Shown here in pieces: positions 29,763 through 37,662 of a DNA stretch of 42,193 bases. The translations under genes were made by a program, and so were the position numbers. Where the stretch lies: positions 1 through 42,193 of the forward strand of contig CAPZDM010000007.1 of assembly GCA_948745425.1 (NCBI GenBank), read 5' to 3'. Under the pieces are notes generated by a model, which was not told the origin of the DNA, did not search any database, and saw only the letters and a program-made list of their open reading frames with translations. This DNA is from an uncultured Clostridia bacterium. GTDB lineage: Bacteria; Bacillota; Clostridia; TANB77; CAG-508. Numbering within the stretch: the stretch's first letter is position 1; every line of letters starts with the position of its first letter.

Positions 29763-31568
29763 ATGAAAAACAGAATCCAAAGATTTGCAGGTCTAATAAT
29801 AGTAGGGGTAATACTAGTAGTTCTTGCCACTGCAATAATAGACAGAGAGGACAAAAAACTTACTTACTCAGAATTAATAAATAAAATAGAATTATCTGAG
29901 GTTACAGATATTGAAATATCAGCAAATGGAAAATCAGCATATATAAAACTAAAAGGAGAAACACTTGAAAAAGAAGTAAACATTCCTAATATGGAAAGCT
30001 TTATGGACTATATAACAGACTACTTAAAAGCAGGGAACATCAAATTAACTGAAAACTCAGAAAACATTTTAATAACAATATTAGGATTGATCTCACCATT
30101 TGGAATAATAATAATAGCACTATTATTCTTATTCTTCACAATGAGTTCAAATTCGCAAAATGGAGGTTCAAAATCAGTAAGCTTTGGAAAAAGTAAAGCT
30201 AAAATGATGACTCCAGCAGACAAGAACAAAATAACATTTGCAGATGTTGCAGGTGTAGACGAAGAAAAAGAAGAATTAGAGGAAATAGTAGAATTTTTAA
30301 AAAATCCAGCAAAATTCACTAATATGGGAGCAAGAATTCCTAAAGGAGTACTTTTAGTAGGACAACCAGGAACAGGAAAAACCTTACTTGCAAAAGCAGT
30401 TGCAGGAGAAGCAGGAGTTCCATTCTTTATAATAAGTGGATCAGACTTCGTAGAAATGTTTGTTGGTGTAGGTGCTTCAAGAGTAAGAGACTTATTTGAC
30501 CAAGCAAAAAGAAACTCACCTTGTATAATATTTATAGATGAAATTGATGCAGTAGGAAGACAACGTGGAGCAGGACTTGGAGGAGGTCATGATGAAAGAG
30601 AACAAACCCTAAATCAATTACTAGTTGAAATGGATGGATTCTCACCAAACGAAGGTGTAATAGTTATGGCAGCAACAAATAGACCAGATATATTAGATAA
30701 AGCACTACTTAGAGCAGGAAGATTTGATAGACAAATAGTAGTATCAGCACCAGATGTTTTAGCAAGAGAGCAAATACTAGAAGTTCATGCAAGAAAGAAG
30801 AGAATTGCAGAAGATGTAGACTTAAAAACCATAGCAAGAAATACAGCAGGATTTGTTGGAGCAGACCTTGAAAATATTTTAAATGAAGCAGCATTATTAG
30901 CAGCAAGAAGAAACTTAAAAGAAATTGGAATGGACGAAATAGAAGATGCTATGGTAAAAGTTACTATGGGACCAGAAAAGAAAACGAGAGTTAGAAGTGA
31001 CAAAGAAAAGAAATTAGTTGCATATCATGAGGCAGGTCATGCTGTTGTAAGTAGATATTTACCAACACAAGATAAAGTACATCAAATTTCAATAGTACCA
31101 AGAGGTATGGCTGGTGGATATACTATGTATAGACCAAGTGAAGATAAGTCATTTATGTCTAAATCTGAAATGGAAGAAAGTATAGTATCTTTACTAGGAG
31201 GAAGAGTTGCAGAACAATTAATATTAAATGATATATCAACAGGAGCAAGTAATGATATTGAGCGTGCCTCAAAAATTGCAAGAGACATGGTTTCAAAATA
31301 TGGTATGAGTGAAGTAGTTGGAGCAATTATGTTTGGAGCAGGGCAAGAAGAAGTCTTTTTAGGAAGAGATTTAACACAATCAAAGAACTATTCAGAACAA
31401 ACAGCATCAGTAATAGACTCAGAAACAAAGAAGATTATAGACAAAGCATATAAAAAAGCAGAAGAAATATTAAGTGAACACATCGATAAACTTCACACAG
31501 TAGCAGGAATATTACTAGAAAAAGAAAAAATCGATGGAGAAGAATTTGCGCAAATATTTGCAGAATAA
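29763..31568 (+). CDS. ftsH: ATP-dependent zinc metalloprotease FtsH
   Basis: 601 residues from ATG 29763; the ATG at 29751 touches the AGAAAGG site and is less likely. Two helices (about 8-26 and 102-126) enclose an extracytoplasmic domain. The AAA domain has Walker A GQPGTGKT (200-207; most FtsH have GPPGTGKT), Walker B CIIFIDEID (254-262) and the SRH AATNRPDILDKALLRAGRFDR region. The zinc site is HEAGH (422-426). FtsH degrades membrane and regulatory proteins. It follows tilS, as often in Firmicutes. Confidence 0.96.
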   Translation: MKNRIQRFAGLIIVGVILVVLATAIIDREDKKLTYSELINKIELSEVTDIEISANGKSAYIKLKGETLEKEVNIPNMESFMDYITDYLKAGNIKLTENSENILITILGLISPFGIIIIALLFLFFTMSSNSQNGGSKSVSFGKSKAKMMTPADKNKITFADVAGVDEEKEELEEIVEFLKNPAKFTNMGARIPKGVLLVGQPGTGKTLLAKAVAGEAGVPFFIISGSDFVEMFVGVGASRVRDLFDQAKRNSPCIIFIDEIDAVGRQRGAGLGGGHDEREQTLNQLLVEMDGFSPNEGVIVMAATNRPDILDKALLRAGRFDRQIVVSAPDVLAREQILEVHARKKRIAEDVDLKTIARNTAGFVGADLENILNEAALLAARRNLKEIGMDEIEDAMVKVTMGPEKKTRVRSDKEKKLVAYHEAGHAVVSRYLPTQDKVHQISIVPRGMAGGYTMYRPSEDKSFMSKSEMEESIVSLLGGRVAEQLILNDISTGASNDIERASKIARDMVSKYGMSEVVGAIMFGAGQEEVFLGRDLTQSKNYSEQTASVIDSETKKIIDKAYKKAEEILSEHIDKLHTVAGILLEKEKIDGEEFAQIFAE

Positions 31569-31574
31569 ATTATG

Positions 31575-31684
31575 TGGAAAAGGGGACAGTCGGAAAAAGG
31601 GACGGTTCTCTTTTCCTTTTTTTGGAAAAAGGTGGAAAAAGGGACGGTTCTCTTTTCCATTTTTTCGGAAAAAGGGACACACTT
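31575..31684. repeat. G-rich repeat (copy 3)
   Basis: Two full GGAAAAAGGGACGGTTCTC units closed by TTTTCC and T-runs, plus flanking half-units, directly after ftsH. Each unit can fold GGAAAA / TTTTCC and may double as the ftsH terminator. Confidence 0.8.
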
Positions 31685-31753
31685 AAATTGGAATAATTCT
31701 AATTATTTACTAATATATATTATATAGTAAAAATGGAGAGGAAAATTTATATT

Positions 31754-32466
31754 ATGATTGTTATTAGAAAAAAAACGATATTAAATTGTTTAATGCTATT
31801 TTGTATAGTATATATGTCATATGCATTAATAAAAAGCAGTAGTAAAGAAGAACAAGTAGTAGCACTACCTGTAAGTGAAAAAGTAATTGTAATAGATGCA
31901 GGTCACCGGTCGGTGAAGATGGAGGTGCAGTATCTGAAAATGGAATATCTGAAGCTAATATAAATTTAGCAATTGCACTAAAACTACAAAACTTACTAGA
32001 ACAAAGTGGAGCAACAGTCATTTTAACCAGATCTACAGATGAAGCTATATATGATACAAATTCTGATGGTAGTATGAGACAGAAAAAGGTATCAGATTTA
32101 AAAAATAGAGTAGAATTAGGTAACACATCATCTGCTGATATTTTTGTGTCTATACACCTAAATAAAATACCACAAGAACAGTATTATGGATGGCAAACTT
32201 TTTATAAAAATAATGATGAACAAAGTAAACAATTAGCTGAAAGTATACAAAACAATATAAATAATTCAATACAAAAGGAAAATCATAGACTAGCAAAAAC
32301 AATCGAGAATATTTATATAGTAGATAATGTAGAAATTCCATTAACCATTGTAGAATGTGGATTTTTATCAAATCATGAGGAATTAAAAGATTTACAAACT
32401 GAAGAATATCAAGAAAAACTATCATGGGGGATATATAATGGAATAATGGATTGGTTTGACAAATAG
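31754..32466 (+). pseudogene. cwlD: CwlD N-acetylmuramoyl-L-alanine amidase with two +1 shifts at CGG
   Basis: It starts at ATG 31754 after GGAGAGG, with an N-terminal signal-anchor helix (about 9-26). The zinc site begins VIVIDAGH and should read on as GGEDGGA. The DNA instead reads GGT CAC CGG TCGG. Skipping the C of CGG at 31907 gives GGT and brings the second CGG (31911) into phase; skipping that C gives GGT GAA GAT GGA, exactly the conserved motif, and the frame stays open to 32466, 236 residues as in normal CwlD. The rest matches: SADIFVSIHLNKIP, QYYGWQTFYK, IPLTIVECGFLSN. CwlD helps make muramic-delta-lactam in spore cortex. Without the shifts the protein ends at 31963 before its active site is complete. 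Confidence 0.85.
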
Positions 32467-32470
32467 CAAA

Positions 32471-32505
32471 GCCCCACGTGGTCGCCACCACGTGGGTTTT
32501 ATTTG
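32471..32505 (+). terminator. Terminator after cwlD
   Basis: CCCACGTGGT / ACCACGTGGG stem (32473-32496) with TTTTATTTG. Confidence 0.92.
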
Positions 32506-32592
32506 TTCATGCTTTTACATATAATCCTTATTTTATATATATTTATCTTAACATACTTTTATGACTTTGTCAATACGTAATTTTCTAAATTT

Positions 32593-33090
32593 TCACATAT
32601 GCTGAAACAAATAATTAATACCTCCATTAGCAATAGCAGTCAAAGAAAGAATAATAATTCCTGCTGTAACAACGCCTAGAGCCAAAGGTAAAAATGCTTT
32701 TTTAGGTGGTAAATCTAAGAAATTTGCAATAAGAGAACCAGTCCAAGCACCTGTTACTGGAAGAGGAATTGCCACGAAAATATATAAAGCAAAGAAAGTT
32801 GCTGTCTGAAGTTTTGGATTTTCAGCAATTTTTTTATTAGCCTTCTCTGTTGCAAAATCTATAATCTTCTTAAAAGGTTTAAATCTACCAAAAAAATCAA
32901 ACAATGGTCTTATGTATTTAACAATAAAAAATATCGGAATACAATTACCAATAACAGCTAAAATGAAAGCCTCAATATAAGTTAAATGAAAACTAAATAC
33001 TGCAACTGGAATTGCACCACGTAATTCTATAATTGGGATTATACTAATAAAAATAGTAAATAAATATCTAACAAAAATGCTTTCTAACAT
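32593..33090 (-). CDS. Putative small multidrug-export-like membrane protein
   Basis: 165 residues from ATG 33090, seven bases after GGAGG (the TTG before it is not used). Four to five hydrophobic helices. The conserved pattern IIPIIELRGAIPVAV (about 18-32) and FVAIPLPVTGAWTGSLIA (about 106-123) places it in the family annotated as putative small multi-drug export protein (PF06695); transport activity is not well established. Stand-alone leftward gene between cwlD and the penicillin-binding protein. Confidence 0.8.
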   Translation of the reverse strand: MLESIFVRYLFTIFISIIPIIELRGAIPVAVFSFHLTYIEAFILAVIGNCIPIFFIVKYIRPLFDFFGRFKPFKKIIDFATEKANKKIAENPKLQTATFFALYIFVAIPLPVTGAWTGSLIANFLDLPPKKAFLPLALGVVTAGIIILSLTAIANGGINYLFQHM

Positions 33091-33139
33091 CAAAAAACCT
33101 CCATAAATTTAATTATATAAATATTAATTGTTTATTATA

Positions 33140-35347
33140 TTATTTCAAAGTTACAGTAATAATAGTTCCTTCCTCCACAGAAGAATCCTTACCAATATTC
33201 TGAGAAGAAACTGTACCACTACCAACAAACTTCAAATTTAAATTTAAATTTGACAAAGTACTTCTAGCCTGTGCCAATGTACAACCAGTCAAATCAGGAA
33301 CTTGCACAGAAGTTCTAACAGAATTCCTCTTAGTATATAAAGCAACAGTTGAATTTGTATATAAAGATGTTCCAACTGGAGGCACTTGTTCTGTAACAAG
33401 AGTAGAATTATTATCTTCAGTATCAGTGTAACAAACTTTTAAACCATATTCCTTTAGTATTTTTATAGCCTCTGTCAAAGTCTTATTAGTAACAGGAGGA
33501 ACAGAAACTAAATCTGCAGAAGCAGTTCCAGAAGACTCACCTGCTACAATTCCCATATAAGGAAGTATCTCAGACAACATTTTAGAAACTATAGGAGCAA
33601 CTAAAGTACTACCATAAGAGCTTGAAGTTTGAGGATCATATAAAATAGCAAGTAATACTACTTCAGCCTCATTAGAAGGAGCAACAGCAACAAAAGAAAC
33701 AGAAGAAATATTGTACTTACTTCCTGATAAAGAAGTACCCTCAGCAGTACCTGTCTTTCCACCTATAGTATATCCTTGAACAGCTCCTTTTTTTCCACCA
33801 CCATCAGTAACAACATATTCCATAATACTTCTAACCTTTGCAGCAGTTTCTTCAGATATAACTGTACGAACAGGAACTGAATCAATTGTTGTAACATTTT
33901 TAGACTCTGAATCAGTAGTTACAACTTGTTTTACAATTTTAGGTTGCATTAATTTTCCACCATTTGCTATAGAAGACACAGCAGTAACTAATTGTAATGG
34001 AGTAATTTTAAATCTCTGACCAAAAGATAATGTAGCAAGTTCCACAGGACCTACTGCTGATTTATCAAAAAATATACTAGAAGACTCTCCTGTTATATCA
34101 ATATTAGATTTATCAAACAGACCAAATGCTTCAAAATACTTATATAATTTATTAACTCCAATTCTTTGACCTAATTGAATAAAAGCAGAATTACATGAAT
34201 GCCCCACGGCTTGCCTCAAAGTTTGAGCACCATGAACTTCATTAGAAGCACATCTTATTTTTCTATCAGCAACTTGTATTGAACCAGTACAAATAAAATC
34301 ATTTGCAATATCTTCTTTAGTAATGTTTTCCTCAAGAGCTATTGCCGTCATTATAGTCTTAAAAGTAGAACCAGGTTCATAAGTCAAAGAAACATTTTTA
34401 TCAGCCCATCTTTCATATAAAACTTTTGTCTTGTCAGCAGGAGACATTGTAGAAGTATCAACTTCAGGAATAGTAAAAGGGTCATTCAAATTATATGAAG
34501 GATAAGTTGCCATTCCTAAAATATCACCAGTATTAGGGTTCATAGCTATAGCGCTTCCAGCAGAAGCATGAGCCTGAGATACTCCTTCAGCTAAGTATTT
34601 TTCTATAATACTTTGAATATTAACATCTATAGTAAGATATAAATCACTTCCATTTTCAACTTCAACATATTGACTTGCATCACTAGATATTTCACTATTA
34701 TTTACATCAGAAGTAGTTACTATTTTACCAGCAACACCAGTAAGAGTAGAATCCCATTTAGCCTCTATACCATATAAACCTTGGCTATCTGTTCCAGTAA
34801 ACCCAATTATGTGAGCTGCCAAACTATCATATGGATAATATCTTTTTGAATCCTCATCTATATTTATTCCTGAACATATTTTTTTATTATCATTCATCCA
34901 AGTTTTTAATCTAGAAACTTTATCTTGTTCCACTTTTTTGGCAATAGTCACAACAGATGAAGAACTTTTAACCTGTGATAATGTAGCATCATAATCTAAC
35001 TCAAAGATTTCAGACAAAGCTTTAGCAACTTGTTCTTTATTCTCATTTTTTATTTTAGAAGGGTTAATACTAACAGTATCAACTGCAGCACTTATCGCAA
35101 GAGCTTTCCCATTAGCATCATATATTGAACCTCTTTTAGGACTTATTATATCATTTAATGTCTGCTGACGAGAAGCTAATTCTTTAAGTTCATTACCATC
35201 AATAAACTGTAACCAAGCAATTCTTATAAGCAAGAATAGTAGTATAGAACATAAAAGTAAAGCAAAGATAGCAATCTTTTTTGTTGGTACAGGTCTATTA
35301 ATATTACTTTTTGATTTCTTTTGTTTATTTCTTGATTTTTTATCCAT
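33140..35347 (-). CDS. Class B penicillin-binding protein with two PASTA domains (SpoVD/PBP2-like)
   Basis: 735 residues. A basic cytosolic N-terminus, one anchor helix (about 25-47), a PBP dimerisation region, and a transpeptidase domain with SxxK as STFK (S327), SxN as SCN (384-386) and KTG (531-533). Two C-terminal PASTA domains follow (about 610-672 and 673-735). It cross-links peptidoglycan at the outer membrane face. PASTA plus class B architecture fits SpoVD (spore cortex) or the division PBP; with no division or cortex operon around it, the choice is open. The sporulation amidase cwlD nearby mildly favours SpoVD. Confidence 0.88.
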   Translation of the reverse strand: MDKKSRNKQKKSKSNINRPVPTKKIAIFALLLCSILLFLLIRIAWLQFIDGNELKELASRQQTLNDIISPKRGSIYDANGKALAISAAVDTVSINPSKIKNENKEQVAKALSEIFELDYDATLSQVKSSSSVVTIAKKVEQDKVSRLKTWMNDNKKICSGINIDEDSKRYYPYDSLAAHIIGFTGTDSQGLYGIEAKWDSTLTGVAGKIVTTSDVNNSEISSDASQYVEVENGSDLYLTIDVNIQSIIEKYLAEGVSQAHASAGSAIAMNPNTGDILGMATYPSYNLNDPFTIPEVDTSTMSPADKTKVLYERWADKNVSLTYEPGSTFKTIMTAIALEENITKEDIANDFICTGSIQVADRKIRCASNEVHGAQTLRQAVGHSCNSAFIQLGQRIGVNKLYKYFEAFGLFDKSNIDITGESSSIFFDKSAVGPVELATLSFGQRFKITPLQLVTAVSSIANGGKLMQPKIVKQVVTTDSESKNVTTIDSVPVRTVISEETAAKVRSIMEYVVTDGGGKKGAVQGYTIGGKTGTAEGTSLSGSKYNISSVSFVAVAPSNEAEVVLLAILYDPQTSSSYGSTLVAPIVSKMLSEILPYMGIVAGESSGTASADLVSVPPVTNKTLTEAIKILKEYGLKVCYTDTEDNNSTLVTEQVPPVGTSLYTNSTVALYTKRNSVRTSVQVPDLTGCTLAQARSTLSNLNLNLKFVGSGTVSSQNIGKDSSVEEGTIITVTLK

Positions 35348-35647
35348 AATATTTATTTATATAATCCTTTCATATCTTTTTAGTATAGGAAAACTGATTA
35401 TTATTTAACAAAACAAACATAGAAATGTATTTCCTATTTTCTACAATTTACATCAAATATTCTATAATAACATATAATAAAAATCAAGTAATGAACAAAT
35501 TAATCTACAAAAAATTCACAGTGATATCATGGTAATTTTCTTTTATATAAATAAATATATATTTTTTCATAAATCTATGATAAAATAACCAAAAGTAAAA
35601 ATATAAATATATTTTACAAACATACATATAAAAGAGGTGTAAATAAT
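35348..35647. other. Divergent AT-rich spacer
   Basis: Spacer between the leftward penicillin-binding protein gene and rightward dapF. Extremely AT-rich. I see no hairpin, repeat or well-spaced promoter pair I would defend, apart from AGAGGTG just before dapF. Confidence 0.4.
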
Positions 35648-36490
35648 ATGATAAACTTTACAAAAATGGAAGGACTAGGAAATGATTATGTGTATATTGA
35701 CTGCACAAACATGCAAGAAGATGAAATAATAAAAATTTCAAAACTTGCAAAAAAAATAAGTGATAGACACTTTGGAATTGGATCAGATGGATTAATATTA
35801 ATATGCAAAAGTGATATAGCAGACTTTAAAATGAAAATGTTTAACTCAGATGGAACAGAAGCAGAAATGTGTGGAAATGGTATAAGATGTGTAGCAAAAT
35901 TCGTTTATGACAATGCACTAACTAAAAACAAAACTATTAATATTGAAACATTAGCAGGTATAAAAAAGATAGAATTAAACATAGAAAATAACAAAGCAAT
36001 ACTTGCCACAGTAAACATGGGAAAACCAATACTAGAACCAAAAGAAATCCCAGTTATATCAGAAGAAAAACCAGTAAAAAACTTAAAAATAAAAGTAGAA
36101 GATAAAGAATTTACCTTTACATGTGTATCTATGGGAAATCCACATGCAATAACTGTTATAGATAATATTGATAACTTTAACATAGAAAAATACGGACCTA
36201 TATTAGAAAAAGATGAACATTTTACTAAAAAGGCAAACATTGAATTTATAGAAATAATAGATAAAACACATATAAAAATGAGAGTATGGGAGAGAGGAGC
36301 AGGAGAAACCCTAGCATGTGGGACAGGAGCATGTGCAGTATGTGTATCAGCCACTTTAAATAACCTAGTAGAAAAAAATAAAGAAATAGAAATACAATTA
36401 TTAGGTGGTACATTAAAAATAAGATGGGATGAATTTGTATATATGACAGGACCAGCAAAAACTGTATTCACAGGAAAATTTTCAGTATAA
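35648..36490 (+). CDS. dapF: Diaminopimelate epimerase
   Basis: 280 residues. The two catalytic cysteines are in place: C75 in NSDGTEAEMCGNGIRC and C224 in ERGAGETLACGTGAC. The N-terminus FTKMEGLGNDYVYID is typical. It interconverts LL- and meso-diaminopimelate, the last but one step to lysine and the source of meso-DAP for peptidoglycan, fitting murF and the wall genes in the window. It has AGAGGTG upstream and is apparently monocistronic. Confidence 0.95.
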   Translation: MINFTKMEGLGNDYVYIDCTNMQEDEIIKISKLAKKISDRHFGIGSDGLILICKSDIADFKMKMFNSDGTEAEMCGNGIRCVAKFVYDNALTKNKTINIETLAGIKKIELNIENNKAILATVNMGKPILEPKEIPVISEEKPVKNLKIKVEDKEFTFTCVSMGNPHAITVIDNIDNFNIEKYGPILEKDEHFTKKANIEFIEIIDKTHIKMRVWERGAGETLACGTGACAVCVSATLNNLVEKNKEIEIQLLGGTLKIRWDEFVYMTGPAKTVFTGKFSV

Positions 36491-36554
36491 ATTCTAAAAT
36501 ATAGAAAAAAATAGAATACAATCACATTTCAAAGTAAATAATAATATAATAAGG

Positions 36555-36592
36555 TTGACGATGTGTTAACAATGTGATACAATAATATTGTA
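36555..36592 (+). promoter_or_regulatory. Promoter and operator of the RelB/YafQ-type operon
   Basis: TTGACG (36555-36560), 17 bases, TACAAT (36578-36583). The -10 is the left half of a perfect palindrome TACAAT-AAT-ATTGTA (36578-36592), a natural autorepression site for the RelB/DinJ-type antitoxin. Confidence 0.8.
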
Positions 36593-36612
36593 TTGAAATG
36601 GAGGTGTAATAT

Positions 36613-36894
36613 ATGGCAAAAACAAGTTCAATGCATATAAGAATTGAGCCAGAAGTAAAAAAGGAAGTAGAAAAAATATTAAGCAATTTAGGAATGACAT
36701 CAACAGAAGCAATTAATATTTATTTAAGACAAATAATACTCAACTCAGGTATTCCCTTTGAAATAAAGCAACCACAGTTTAGCGATGAAATGTTAGAAGC
36801 AATAAAAGAAGCTGAAGAAATAGAAAAGCATCCAGAGAATTATAAAACTTATAAAAATTTAGCTGAGATAATGGAGGAGCTAGATAATGAATAA
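36613..36894 (+). CDS. RelB/DinJ-family antitoxin
   Basis: 93 residues. The N-terminal ribbon-helix-helix has MHIRIEPEVKKEVEKILSNL then GMTSTEAINIYLRQII and GIPFEIK, the RelB/DinJ signature. The acidic C-terminal half (EEIEKHPENYK) should neutralise the toxin. GGAGGTG precedes the ATG. It overlaps the toxin gene by 8 bases and likely represses the palindrome at 36578. Confidence 0.9.
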   Translation: MAKTSSMHIRIEPEVKKEVEKILSNLGMTSTEAINIYLRQIILNSGIPFEIKQPQFSDEMLEAIKEAEEIEKHPENYKTYKNLAEIMEELDNE

Positions 36895-37178
36895 ACGATA
36901 TGAATTAAAATTGACTACAAAATTCAAGAAACAATTAAAAGTTGTAAGAAAACAGCCTAACTTTGATTATAATGCTTTAGATAAAATTATTAATATGTTA
37001 GCAAACAATGAAATGTTGCCAGTAAAATACAGAAATCACTTATTAGAACCAAAAAGTAAACGGTATTTGGGAATGCCATATACAACCAGATGTATTACTA
37101 GAATATAAAAAGAATAAAGATGAATTGATATTACTTCTAGTAAGTATAGGTTCACATTCAGAATTATTTAGAAAATAG
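36887..37178 (+). pseudogene. YafQ-family toxin with +1 shift at CGG
   Basis: From ATG 36887 the 0 frame reads LKLTTKFKKQLKVVRKQPNF and reaches AGT AAA CGG (37061-37063), after which it loses homology and stops at 37108. Skipping the C reads GGT ATT TGG GAA TGC CAT and restores the YafQ C-terminus: WECHIQPDVLLEYKK, then LLLVSIGSHSELF, ending at 37178 (96 residues, normal for YafQ). The His and Phe residues of the ribonuclease site lie in the restored part, so the toxin works only if the shift happens. Frameshift decay of a toxin would be unremarkable alone; the identical CGG context in oapA and cwlD makes recoding or a systematic error worth considering. Confidence 0.8.
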
Positions 37179-37302
37179 GTATGTCAAACAAATCTACTTG
37201 TAACAATACAAAAACAATTACTTCCCTAGAAAAAGCGACAAAATATTACAAAAATGAAACACAAATTTAAAGAATAAAACATAAAATATAAAACCAACAA
37301 AA

Positions 37303-37332
37303 TCCGTAAATAAATACGGATTTTTTACTATA
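37303..37332 (+). terminator. Terminator after the RelB/YafQ-type operon
   Basis: AAATCCGTA-AATAAA-TACGGATTT with TTTAC tail. Confidence 0.85.
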
Positions 37333-37662
37333 TATAGGGAAAAACTGGCATTTACAATACATTAGTAAATTCATATAATCATATTATAAAATCTCAGAAC
37401 TATAAGATATACATTCAAATAATAAAAATCCTTATTTTAATGAAAATTCACATCCATTGCACAGAATTTCTAAATAAATCTTATGGCACCCTTTCATTAT
37501 GCTAAAGCAAATGAACTATTTCCATAATATTTATTAAGAAATTCTAGATTATTCCGTTCAAATTTCATTAAAATGCAGATTTTTTTATTTGAATGTTAGA
37601 ATTATTAATTATACATCATGCACTATTATTATCCACTAAAATACAAAAAGGAGGCATCCAAA
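37333..37662. other. Gene-free leader of the surface protein
   Basis: About 330 AT-rich bases without a gene. The inverted pair TTCAAAT / ATTTGAA (about 37558-37595) could fold. AAAAAGGAGG lies 10 bases before the surface-protein ATG. No defensible promoter pair was found. Confidence 0.4.
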
